Assembly: GCA_050084515.1 (NCBI GenBank)
Contig: CM114271.1
Span: forward strand, 25,358,001 to 25,422,000
Source: Blasia pusilla
Taxonomy: Eukaryota > Marchantiophyta > Marchantiopsida > Blasiales
DNA length: 64,000 nucleotides
Direction: 5' to 3'
Shown: one piece after another, positions 48,560 through 61,740 of the stretch
Layout of the letters: each line of letters starts with the position of its first letter
Numbering within the stretch: the first letter of the stretch is position 1
Made by a program: the position numbers and the translations under genes
Notes under the pieces: model-generated
What the model was told of the DNA's origin: nothing
The model's database searches: none
The model's input: the letters and a program-made list of their open reading frames with translations, nothing else

Positions 48560-48669
48560 AACTAGTGTATCCGGCTCCGCTCTCCTCCTGTCAACTTAGG
48601 GCCCATATCTAGCTCCCAAGTCTCCATCGTGACTACGGTAGGACTCTCCGGCGCGGGTATTGGTGGTTG

Positions 48670-50099
48670 CTATGGTGCAACCCCGTCTCGGACAATAGAA
48701 CTCTCATCTCCACGTGCAATATCCAGAACCACACTCGATGTTGTGGCTATCATTTCCTGGTGTACCTGCAAAACATCCCAAGAAGTCCAAGGGTGTCTCT
48801 CCCAATCATCCTTGGTGTGTTGATCTCCTCGGGTGTCGCCCCAAGCCACTGCCTCAACCATCTCGATAGGCGTGGGGCTCACCAACGCAATAGTTGCAAT
48901 CTGTCGTATCTTCACATGACGTTGCTCAGCTACTCCTAAGCTGAAAATCCATGTCAACCAGTTCAGGTCCATCGCCTGACCCAAGACATGACATCGTGAT
49001 GCCTCCGATAGTGATGGTACTTTCGTCACTCCTGTGGGGAATCCCATCGCTCGCTCTCCCTCATTGGTGTTGGGCTCCACCAACCTCTGTACCTGGTCAT
49101 CCCAAACCAAGCTAAGTATGGCGTCTTTGAATCCATAGGAAGCGGGAAAACTCACCAATGTGGGAAAGGCGGCTTGTGGCATGCCAATCCTGTTGACCAC
49201 AGTCAACGGCGGTCAATCATTGTGCCTCACTGCTTGTGATTGACGGCGCGGATCTAATATAGAATCCACCAACAAATCAAAGGGACGCTCCACTCTTGCA
49301 TAAGCCCTCCGCAATACCTCATGTGGTAACAAGTTGGTCCACCAAAGACGCGGGCGATGTGCTTGTGAACCCACACTCGCCGCATCTACCAACACTGCAG
49401 GCCAATCCATCCGCGCACCTCATGTACACTCGTCACCACGCGAGACCTCAAATCTCCCAAAATTGGCACATTCTCCAAAATGTATGTTGGAGAACGAGAC
49501 TAATGATCTTGTAAATGTCAAAAGATCCGCATCATCTCCCAAAACAATCGGGACGGAGTGTCAGCTAACCTGCTACCTCATCCAGCACTTGATTGGCCCT
49601 GACACGGCCAACTAGCAATGACCAAGTCTATGGTCCCTACCCGCTCCAAGTCTTGCATCCCAAACAATGAAATGTCCCTCGATAGGGAACTCTGGTAACC
49701 CTGAATGGCGGACGCAAACAACAAGTCGAGAAAATGGAGGTGTAACAACGCCATATGGTGAAGTGAAGCGCGCCTTGCAACATCATCAATCTCCACATAC
49801 AGGTACTGCTGCACGTGCACTCCAGCGTGCAAAACAGCAGCTAACCCAGTGTTGATCCCTCCAAAGAGATCCAACACCCAAATACCCTTCTCAGGGATGC
49901 ACCACGCAATCGGGGTGGTATCCAAAGGGATCATAGCAGCACTCCTGCCTACCTGGGGTTCCTCTAACCCGTCACACTCTAGTGCAAATTTCTCGCTCCA
50001 CACGGTCTGCATGTGCTTAGTGGCTAAGCATCGGAGCTCCTCAGTCGAGCCCCAAAGCGACACCTCGCCTCCACAAACTACCATGACACTCCTCTCCAT
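48670..50099 (-). pseudogene. DNMT3-type C5 cytosine methyltransferase, element II
   Basis: 50099-49578 holds an N-terminal extension and motif I (WVLDLFGGINTGLAAVLHAG), YLYVEIDD, and DLVIASWPCQGQSS with the catalytic Cys. After stops and a shift, YILENVPILGD is readable near 49.46 kb, 49410-49213 has VGSQAHRPRLWWTNLLP, and 49206-48670 has ERAMGFPTGVTKVPSLSEAS and QAMDLNWLTWIF, then a linker (EMVEAVAWGDTRG) toward RT that element III has lost. Same motif order as DNMT3. At least three stops. The linker ends at the element III insertion. Confidence 0.85.
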
Positions 50100-50199
50100 A
50101 GAAATGTCAAGAACGGAAGTATCCTCTGCGTGGACGTATCCCTCAATTAAATCACTAGGCCAAGTGATGGCACTGCTAAATGCTGCTAAGGTTGTGTCA

Positions 50200-50916
50200 T
50201 GGTAGCTATGGAAAATCCCATCGGGTATAACACTGCTCCACCAACCAAGACGTCGTAGGACTCTACATCAGTCACTATCGCCTTGGCTCGCACCACAGAC
50301 TCATCTGTAGGATGTCTGAGCAAATCCTCACCACGACCTCCTGTCCGGTGATATACTGTGTGGTACTCGCTCTACCCAAGGATGTCTGTATCTGGAATGG
50401 ACAACGCTCCACATCGGCTCTCGTCAGGCCCAATCCTCTTAATGACGCTTTCTCCAACATCAGGGGTTGCGCTCCTGAATCCAACAAGACGCGCTGCGGA
50501 CTAAAAGCTCTACCTCCGAGACTCACCAATTGGAAGACCTCTCCCTTGTTATCCAACAACACAATACCAAGAGAAGCCATTGCACGCTCTATCCCGGGTC
50601 TAGCGGGCATCTTTACCATCCTTGCAGGCGCAACCTGCCATGGATCTGACGTGGACGGGCCGAGCATCCGCTCCAAGGGCAGGTCCATCACCTCCTATGC
50701 AATCCCCTTTGAACGTGATGCAAAAACTCCAACTCCACGCTCACATAGCGTAGCGGCCAGCCGAAAAGCCTCGGCGGGCGTACTCCCAACGTCATAACAT
50801 CGGAAGCAAAAAAATAAAGGAGTGCGGTACACAACGGTGGCCGCCCCCAACAACGTGCTCGATACATGCCGATCCTGAGCATCAGCAATAGGAGTCATCG
50901 CACTCGCTTCTCCCAT
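50200..50916 (-). pseudogene. Aspartic protease and linker, element II
   Basis: 50691-50275 (138 residues) carries the retropepsin site QRVLLDSGAQPLMLEKA and FQIQTSLGRAS. Upstream, 50916-50695 encodes PAEAFRLAATLCERGVGV, shared with elements I and III. Downstream ESYDVLVGGAVLYPMGF leads to DNMT. Stops separate the parts. Confidence 0.75.
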
Positions 50917-50928
50917 TGCCCTTCGTGC

Positions 50929-52539
50929 CTACACATCAACAACATCACTAACTCTCCAGGAACTCTGATTAGGACCTATTGATGGGGTCCTCATCGCCTC
51001 GGACAACGTGAAAGAGTGAGAAAGCCTAGTTTGTTTCCTGGCTTCCCCTCGTTGTGGATCCAACTCTGCGGTTGCTCCACGCATCACAACTATGGCTGCC
51101 TCCATCTTGGCAACCCCGCACATCCAACCAGGATCTTCCATATCTCTGGCTGCACCATATGATGTTGATGCCACGGATCCGGCATCGGGTAATCTCAATG
51201 CCATAGCGGCAATCTGCTCCTATAGATGATGTATGTGAGCAGCCATCCTAGCCTCACTCCCGGAATCTCCCTCGATGCGTCTAGGTGGTGGGACTCTACC
51301 TCCTCCATGGGCAGGTCCACCACTCTATCGGGAAACTCCAGCTCCTCGTCCTCCAACGAGACCACATGGTGCACAATCTCTAGGCCCACCCGAACCGGCT
51401 AGTTGCTTTGGTGCCCTCTCTAGCCCTCGGTCCGAACGTAACTCAGGATGTCAACTGAAATACCTAGCGCGTGTATGACCATACCTCTGACAATAGTCAC
51501 ACTGATAACCTCTTGGTGCAGCACCATCTCCTCCTCCATGCTGAGGCATAAGTCCATGACCCTGACGATTGTAATCGCGCTGATGATGGGCTTCACCCCA
51601 TCACCAACAAGTAATAGTAGGCGGCTGCTACAAAGCCGCATATGAAGGCGCATGTCTCTGTGGCACGGCCTCCCGGTATCCTCCCTAAGCTCAGAGTCCA
51701 CGTTGTTGCACAAGTGGTGCAGACAATCGTGACTGCTCTGACCTAGAACCCATGGTGGCTACACTCTCCTCCGCCATGTTGCGCTCAATGTTCTCGGCGG
51801 TCCTAAAAACATCTCTCAACGTAGGAGAGGTGTTCATAAGAAGCACCCCCTCCCGCACCCGTGTCCGTAGGATCCGGTCCAGCATCGCGTACCATGACTT
51901 GATAGCCTGAGCCTCTATCACCTCCTGAGTGAAGCAAGTGTAAGCCTCACACAAACTCTCACCCGGGCGCCTCAAGAAGTCATGGATGCTCCACAACTTC
52001 TCCATCCGTACCCCCTGGTAGCTCGCCCTCAACTCAGCAAAGAACTCAACTACGGGGTTGAACCTGGCACGAACCCGACTAGATGGTGCAACTGCTCCAA
52101 TACGATTGAACCCTCCTAAAATATCACAAGTGGAAGAGGAAGTAGCCTCTCATGACTCCTCCTCCTCATGTGGGAATAGCTCCGTCCATGATACATAGTG
52201 TGGGTCGTAGTATAGTCGCCATGCCTCAATCTCCAAGGCATATCTGTGGGAGAACTCATGGTAATTGTCCATGAGTGCCCTCTCTAAATGCTAGAACATA
52301 CCGTTCCATGCTGTAAATGGGTTGAACTCTCTAGAGTTCCTAGCCCGCTATGAGTCACACCAACTCCTAAACTCCGCAATGAAGTCGTGTAGCTCTATGG
52401 TGCCTACAGCACCCGAGAACCTACGCGGTCCTCTACCCCGGTTGTCCATCTCGTGCGCCCAACTGGTAGGTGCACTCAATGTGTACGGTGGATCACTAAC
52501 ACACTCCTCTATACGCTCCCCCTCATCTGATGATGACAT
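50929..52539 (-). pseudogene. gag: Gag of element II (family 1), broken
   Basis: ATG at 52539 (MSSSDEGERIEE, GTIELHDFIAEFRSWCDS), then a part with stops, then 52032-51691 (MRASYQGVRMEKLWSIHDF, RTRVREGVLLMNTSPTLRDV), knuckle remains near 51.45-51.6 kb (CDYCQRYGHTRARYF, last Cys replaced by Tyr), a Gly-rich stretch and 51204-50929 (ARDMEDPGWM). It matches gag of element I nearly throughout. Confidence 0.75.
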
Positions 52540-53947
52540 GGAATGAGATCAAGGTGGTCTCTCACGTGAAGACCCTCAATCTACACTCTCTCACTAAGAT
52601 GTGTGTTGTGCGGCAACGAGCAACGTGGTGCAGAAAATCAACCCATCTATCGTCTCATCGACAAACCATCCTCAACTCTGAACATCCTAGACAGGTCTAT
52701 GTACGTCCCCTAAACCCATAAACCATAGATGCTCCTAGCATCAGCACAAAACCCAATATCCCAAATGACTTCCCAATATCTGAAAATTCCTCACACGTGC
52801 AGGGTAAGAGACCATAATGGGTAACTTGACAATAATATTGACGTTGCTCCTCGACAATTGCAAATCTCAACCCCAATTTGGTCGTGAAGATAACTCCTCC
52901 AATCAGCTAGTCGTACTCCTCGTGTACTGACGCTGCTTAAACCTCCTCGACATGCGGTGCAAGTCCAATGATCCGGTGCGGCATTGGCGGCACGGAACGA
53001 CTACAAACGGCACGACACTCGAGAATGGGGTGCGGGACTTAGCGGCATACCCTCCTCAATCAAAAATTCATACGCTCTACTCCTTAGTGAAGGAGCAGCT
53101 CCGCGATCGAGATGGTGCGATGCCGCCATGAGCGGCACGATGTGGCAATCCGCGGCGTGTTACGGCTACGGGCGTCACGGCACGGTACTCGATTGTCGTC
53201 GAGCAGCTACCAATTGCAACATAGAAACATGAAATGAAAACACCATAACCCAAGGCCACCATCACTGGTTGATGACGAAACTATGATGACGGTGACAGCC
53301 AAACCAAAGTACGTAGTGGCGGGGCAAGTCAGCAAATCAACGGTGGTCGTGGAAGACCCTCCACTCCGTAATGGCGGCAATGGCAACCAAAGGGTGGACA
53401 ACGGCCAAACGCAGCTCTGAGCAGCGCTAGGCGACGACAGCGGCCGACGATGGATGGTGGATGGTGGACGGTGGACCATTGACGGTGACGGTTGATGATA
53501 ATGGTGACGAAGGACCGTTGATGATGATTATGACGGCGACGGCCGCCGTCGCCGCTGTTGCTGGTTTAGGGTTTGAATAATTTAACCCTACTTCTGCCTA
53601 GCAATGGAAGTTTTGCAAGATGGACCATAACTTTTTGCTCGCAACTCCAAAATGCACATTTTTTGTTGCACACTATGCAAACCTTTAAGAGCTACAACAA
53701 CATCAAAAATATTTGGAATGGGATGTTCATGTAAAAACTCAATCCCTATCAAAAATTGGGCAGCGCTTCCGCGCGCCACTCTTCTACACAAAACATTGCC
53801 AAAGAAAACATCACAAGTAAGCGACTCTTGCTTTGGTGAGCACTCCCATGAACCGCTGAACGGGGAATACGATCCCCAACCTGCAAAACCAACGAGTGAC
53901 CAGCGAGCTCCCCCATGAAGCTCTCTCACTCACTCATTCTCTCTTAG
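52540..53947 (-). other. 5' leader of element II
   Basis: 1.4 kb between A1 and gag, aligning with the leader of element I minus its insertion. It has GTC/CCG-like triplet runs and a 19-base palindrome near 53533 (GGCGACGGC/GCCGTCGCC). No primer-binding site for a known tRNA was seen. Confidence 0.6.
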
Positions 53948-54451
53948 TAAAATAAGATCCAATCTCTCTCACAACACCGTAGTTCTCACATGTGGGCACT
54001 CTCACATGTCTCTCTCAATGTCAAACCAAACCCACTCTCCTAGTAAGAGGCTTGGGTTACACACACAAGGCAAGCAAGACCATAGCTTCGCCGCCTCATG
54101 CCAAGAGGTTCAACAAAGAGAGACTGAGCTCTCTCAAGCTCTCTCTCCTTGAGGTATACCCCTCCTCTCTCCCAAGCTCTCTCCATGGTAACTTATGCTC
54201 CCAAGTGACCTCCTTGGCTCTTGACTTGATGTAGGAGGTCAAGGGTCACTTACCAAAAATAGAAAGTCGATCATATACTCAAAATGGTACTTACCTAAAA
54301 TAGTAAGTTCCTCAATATTTCTCCAAATGAGCCAAAACGAAGAGGAAACCCGTTTCCCGGGGCCTCAGTAGGTCATCCTTGACCTACTAAGTCTGTCCTA
54401 CTCACAAAGTGCTCTACTAGATCTCACCGATCTGTCCTAAAAGACGTGACA
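53948..54451 (-). repeat. A1 terminal repeat of element II
   Basis: 504 bp starting (- strand) TGTCACGTCTTTTAGGACAG and ending GATCTTATTTTA, matching A2 at 35586-36102. CTAAGAGAGAATGAG of the leader follows, not B. Confidence 0.85.
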
Positions 54452-54665
54452 ACCCTTTCCATAATAATTCACTCACTTTAATTAGATGGTGAAATAGCAA
54501 AATCTAATATACAAACAAACATATAATTAACTTTTGATTATTCACCTCGATTAGTAAGATATAAGCGGCCAATGGGATGCCCGCAACCATTTCTTTTTTG
54601 TATCCTATGAATCTATCTCTTTTTTGTTCAATGATAATATGAAGGAAAATCTATAAAAAGATATT
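54452..54665 (-). pseudogene. Helitron helicase gene, upstream exon and intron part
   Basis: On the - strand IDFPSYYH, RIQKRNGCGHPIGRLYLTN matches the segment that precedes the helicase in plant Helitrons. It breaks off at CGAG|GTGAATAAT, a possible splice donor. The matching acceptor is CATCCTTAG|GTGAAGG at about 35.44 kb, which would join LTNRGEGEHHWLRLLL in frame. Element II inserted within this intron. Upstream of about 54665 the sequence changes abruptly to GC-rich DNA and the helicase match is lost. Confidence 0.7.
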
Positions 54666-54889
54666 CAAGGTTGCATGCGGACAAAGTCTGCATTTGCGGA
54701 CTTTTCCGTCCCGAGGAGGAACATGTCCGTGCGGGCCCGGATGCGCGCTCCATGAGCCCACGTTGCTCACGGACTGCACCTGGGACTACCCACACCAAGC
54801 ATTCCACCCTTGCTTGGCTAGTGCGCATCACGCTCGGCGCTTGTTTTTCAATCAAGCCCGTTTTTTTCACTTGCTAGGATCTGATTGTT

Positions 54890-55510
54890 GTGAGATTTTC
54901 TTCAGCAAGGTAGGTGCTCATGAAAGAAACTATGACTTTGGATCTCTACTAGATAGTGCACTAGGAATGAATCAATTGGCTATCTTAGAGTATGGACCAT
55001 AAGGATTAAAGATACGTCGTTCATATCATAAACAAGATCATGTTTAGGAAAAATTGTATCCTTTTGGTGAGGGAGACCAAGCTCCAAATCTATTTGATTA
55101 TTCAGTGGGTGAAGAAATAGATGTCAACATTGACCCGAAATCCATGGAGATGGAGATATTAGGACATAAAGTAAGGCATGTGTTTGCATTTGTTCAAGCA
55201 GAAGTGACTAATGGGGCGATTCCCCATGCAATAGTGCCGATTGTAACTTATGAGAGCAAGATTATCTATAAATCTACCCTTGTAAGTCAATTGTCTTGCA
55301 ATCCTTTCATGTCAAAGGACAAGCTTACTCGAATAGCCCAAAAGACATAGTACACTACTGGTAAGGGAAAGGAACGTGATCCTAATTTTCTAACTTGTAT
55401 GGTTGATGTTGGTAGTGATATCGCAATTTTGTTTGAATCTACAGTAGACGTTGGCCCTTCCACAAGAAAGGGACAATGTCTGCAAGTAAGTGATTGCTTT
55501 ACTTAAAGAA
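54890..55510 (+). pseudogene. Coding-like fragment, plant transposon-associated
   Basis: Frames 55054-55350 and flanking sequence read YPFGEGDQAPNLFDYSVGEE, IIYKSTLVSQLSCNPFMSKD and, after a TAG, FLTCMVDVGSDIAILFES. The segment STLVSQL-x-NP-x-SKD-x-LTRI resembles a protein I associate with plant CACTA-type elements, but this is recollection rather than a firm family call. Stops at 54.99 and 55.35 kb make it broken. It lies between the Helitron remnant and the CACTA transposase. Confidence 0.35.
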
Positions 55511-58342
<2,832 letters not shown>

Positions 58343-59200
58343 CTACTCTGATTCTGAGTTAGCACAGTTCGAATCACCACCATCTACCATATCACATACA
58401 TGGATTACTGGCACATGCTGAACATCCACCCTAGCTGCTTCCATTTCTGCTTCACTCAGGATTCTAGCTCCTAAGGTTCTTACTTCTATTAGGTTTCTTG
58501 GTTCCATGCATGTGGTATGGAGGGTGGGAAAAGCACTACAAGATCCATCTAATAATTCTATATCCTCAAAAAACACTCTACGAGCTCTAGCTTCCTTTCC
58601 CATTACCACTTTCCATCCTCCACCCTCTTGAGCATCTCCGTAAAACACTTTTTGCACTTGTGAAGGGAATACAAATGGTTGGTGATCTAATGGCTCACAC
58701 GATCTTAGGTTGGCCAACAAGAATCCCTCCTCCTCCATTTTCATGGATCTTGTTCTAGCATCCCAATCTGCTATGGGTTGGTCTACAAGCCCATAATCAA
58801 GGAGGATAATATTGACCAAGATCCCAACATATGAGTATAAGAAATTCTCAATGGGACTTTTCTCATCCAGAAATATAGCACCTATTCCACTATCATAGGT
58901 GGAGAATGGTATACTACCACTTGGTCCTTTGACCCTGTAGTGGTTACCGTATGCTTTCATACTCTTGTATGAAATTTCTTTGCTATTAGGAGGGATAGAT
59001 AACAATAATAAGTGAGCATCCGAGTCCTTTGAGTTGTCAACTGCATCTTGGGTTATGGCAAGGAAAATCCACTTTTCAAAAGGAATGTCTCTTGAACTTG
59101 ATTGATATATTTCGTTCAAAATCAAGGCTTGTGGTATTAGTACATGGATATTGTCATTGTTGTCAAATAACAACAAATAAGTAGAAATAGACAAGCTCAC
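58343..59200 (-). CDS. CACTA transposase C-terminal (DUF4216-like) segment
   Basis: A 285-residue open frame. YKSMKAYGNHYRVKG and STYDSGIGAIF, then VGILVNIILLDYG and HQPFVFPSQVQKVFYGDAQ with GGGWKVVMGKEARARR match the DUF4216 pattern (EPFxxASQxxQVFYxxD...WxVV) found C-terminal to TNP2 transposases in plant CACTA elements. It lies about 360 bp downstream of the TNP2 block on the same strand, so both are likely parts of one gene. The frame is intact but its linkage to TNP2 requires splicing or is broken. Confidence 0.7.
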   Translation of the reverse strand: MSLSISTYLLLFDNNDNIHVLIPQALILNEIYQSSSRDIPFEKWIFLAITQDAVDNSKDSDAHLLLLSIPPNSKEISYKSMKAYGNHYRVKGPSGSIPFSTYDSGIGAIFLDEKSPIENFLYSYVGILVNIILLDYGLVDQPIADWDARTRSMKMEEEGFLLANLRSCEPLDHQPFVFPSQVQKVFYGDAQEGGGWKVVMGKEARARRVFFEDIELLDGSCSAFPTLHTTCMEPRNLIEVRTLGARILSEAEMEAARVDVQHVPVIHVCDMVDGGDSNCANSESE

Positions 59201-59558
59201 TAAACATAAGCCCTACGTATCTGAACCACAACCATTGTAAGCATGTACCATAGACAAATACCTTTGCCATTCCAACATAGCCTACGTATTATGTAACACA
59301 ATGATGTGCTAAATTGATCATTTCTCGCAAAAATCGAATAGGAATACCTACATCTTCTAGCTCCTCACCAACGACGCCTTCTTCCTCTCCATCATCCCAC
59401 ACTCAAGTCCACACATCCTCGAACCTTTTCATCTACTCCGTCACAAATCCTAATGCCTCATCCTTCATATATCCTTCAACCATACATCCCTCTTGCCTAG
59501 CTTTAGACCGTACATGTTTTTTCATATATCCTATGTACCTCTCCATTGGATACATCCA

Positions 59559-60700
59559 CTAACATGCTACCGACCCACAAATGTCCAACTCTTCTACAAC
59601 ATGAATAAAAAAATGAGTCGTCACGTCAAAGAAAGACGAGGGGAAATGCATTTCAAGGAGACAAAAGGTAATGCCAGTCTCCTCTTGGAGCTTGAAAAAT
59701 AAAGTAAGATCGTACACCTTTGCACACACCATTCTAAAAATGCCTGATAGTCTAATAATGGTCATCCTTACAACGTCTTTCAAAAGACCGTGAATGCAAT
59801 AAGGAAGGACTTGTTGAATGAACACATGGAAGTGATGTGATTTCAGATTGCCCAACTTCCGATTAACCACATGCTTGCACAATTCTTTGTAATAATCGGA
59901 TGGCACTTTCAAATTCTGAACCCTCAAAAGGAATTTATTCAAGTCTTGGGGAGATAGACAATAATCAAAAACAAGTTTAACAAATACTTGGGCTCTAGTG
60001 GGATGGGGCTGCAACCATAAATGACTTCGAGTTCCACGAACCTCCATATCTCTTCTGACTTTCACCGAATCTTTCACCCCAAACAAGGTCTTAACCACAT
60101 TCTCAGCAATATTTTTCTCCATATGCATTATATCTAATGTATGACGTATAAGCAAATTCTGAAAGGATCATCAAGGAATATGTTGCAATCCTCAATTTTA
60201 ACATAATATATTGTTGCCACACTCAAATTGAACAAAGGCTATTCTCATCTATACCAACTATTTTGTGAAAAAAAGGAAGAATATAGAAGGTAGAAAGCAG
60301 GATACTGGCCAGTAAGGCATCGAATATAGTATACTCAACCTTTTCACTCCAATCCTCTTGTAAGGATCACTAGGATTGTCTTCTCGACTTCCACTCTCAT
60401 CATATATCTTTTTTTCATTTGCCCATCCAAAAATTTCTTTGGAAAGGATTCTTGGCACATGTGGTCTAAGTTCTACACTCTCATTGAAATGAGATCCATA
60501 CCTACGAGTCCTCCATTGATGGTTCATGGCAAGCTACCGACAGTGATAACCATATATGGGTTTGCCACAAGACTTTGAGAAATCATAATCAACCCGAGGC
60601 CCACATATAGTGCATCCTAGTTTTCCACCATGGCTCTGCCCAAAGATGGTTCCATATGTTGGGTAATCATTTATGATCTATAGTAAGCTACCCTGAACGT
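59559..60700 (-). pseudogene. CACTA TNP2-type transposase, interrupted
   Basis: On the - strand: IINDYPTYGTIFGQSHGGKL, GCTICGPRVDYDFSKSCG (about 60690-60570), RRYGSHFNESVELRPHVPR (60520 on), RLSILYSMPYWP, then a GT-AG intron of about 145 bp ending near 60159, then LLIRHTLDIMHMEKNIAENV and the 198-residue frame 60155-59559 (LKSHHFHVFIQQVLPYCIHG, CLLEMHFPSSFFDVTTHFFI, HVVEELDICGSVAC). This is the standard TNP2 order for En/Spm elements; the enzyme cuts at CACTA ends. Stops lie near 60.53 and 60.69 kb. Upstream of 60744 the gene runs into DNMT-derived sequence instead of TNP2 N-terminus. Confidence 0.85.
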
Positions 60701-60743
60701 GAAGCTCCAACTTCCGCCTAATTTCCGAACATCATGAAATTGA

Positions 60744-61740
60744 AGAAGTCCAAGGGTGTCTCTCTTGATCATCCTTGGTGTGTTGATCTCCTCAGATCTC
60801 CTTCCTAGCCATTGCCTCAATGGTCCTGATAGGCATAGGGTTTACCACAAGAATCGATGTGATCGTCGAATCCTCAAACGATGCTGCTCAGCTATTCCTA
60901 AGGTGAAAATCCATGTCAAGCAGTTCAAGTCCATCACCTGATCCAAGACATGGCGTCGTGATGCCTCTGATAGTGACGGTATTGCCGTTACTCCTGTGGG
61001 GAATCCCATCGCTCGCTCTCGCTCATCGGTGTTGGGCTCTACCAACCTTTGTACCTAGTCATCCCAAACCAAGCCAAGAGCATCCTCCTTGAATGCATAG
61101 GAAGCAATAAAACTCACAAATGTGGGAAAGACCACCCGTGGCATGCCAATCCTGTTAACCACAATTAACGGCAGTCGATCATAGTGCCTCACTGCTTGTG
61201 ATTGACAACTTGAATCCAATATAGAATCCACCAACAAATGAGAGGGAATCTCCACTCTTGCATAAACCCTCCACAACACCTCATATGGCACCAAGTTGAT
61301 CCACCAAAGACGCGGGCGATGTGCTCGTGAACCCATACTCGCCGCATCCAACAAAACTGCCGCGCCGATCCATGAGCGCACCTGATGTGCACTCGTTACC
61401 ACACGGAACCTAAAATTTCCCAAAACCGGCACATTCTCTAGAATGTATGCTAGAGGATGAGACTGATGCTTTTGCAAGTGTCACAAGATCCGTATCATCT
61501 CCCAGAACAACCTGGACCGAGAGTGAGCTATTCCGCTACCCCGTCCAACACTCGATTGGCCCTGACATGGCCAACCAGCAATGACCAAGTCTATGGTCCC
61601 TACTCGCTCTAAGTCCGGTGCCCCCAACAATGAAATGTCCCTCGATAGGAAACTCTGGTAACCCTGAATGGCGGACGTAGACAACAAGTCAGGAAAACGG
61701 AGACATTTCTCCCATGGCCATAACACATGCCATATGGTGA
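60744..61740 (-). pseudogene. DNMT3-type methyltransferase fragment inside CACTA gene
   Basis: About 1 kb aligning with 48780-49762 of element II, on the same strand as TNP2. One reading frame runs from 61726 to 60842 with only two nonsense codons: TGA near 61479 (CGA in element III) and TAG near 61052 (CAG in element II). It shows DLVIAGWPCQGQSSVGRG, AYILENVPVLGN, MGSRAHRPRLWWINLVP and ERAMGFPTGVTAIPSLSEAS. SAM-binding motif I is absent, so it could not work alone. No terminal repeats of the Gypsy element accompany it. Both edges are sharp against CACTA-like sequence, which points to capture of a gene fragment rather than simple insertion of a retrotransposon. Confidence 0.85.

Larger units (their letters stand above)
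35467..54451 (-). mobile_element. Gypsy element II (family 1), split by element III
   Basis: Own sequence is 48560-54451 plus 35467-39406, about 9.8 kb. Order on the - strand: A1, leader, gag, protease, DNMT, [element III], RT, RNase H, integrase, PHD, polypurine tract, B1-A2-B2. It carries the complete set of domains but every coding block has stops or shifts. It lies in the intron of a Helitron helicase gene. Its B2 end stops at GTATG, lacking the CGCACGACA seen in element I. No target-site duplication was recognised. Confidence 0.85.

Noticed and set aside
55353-55375. CACTACTGGTAAGGG as a CACTA end
   Set aside because: It lies within a coding-like stretch and has no subterminal repeats, unlike 14573.
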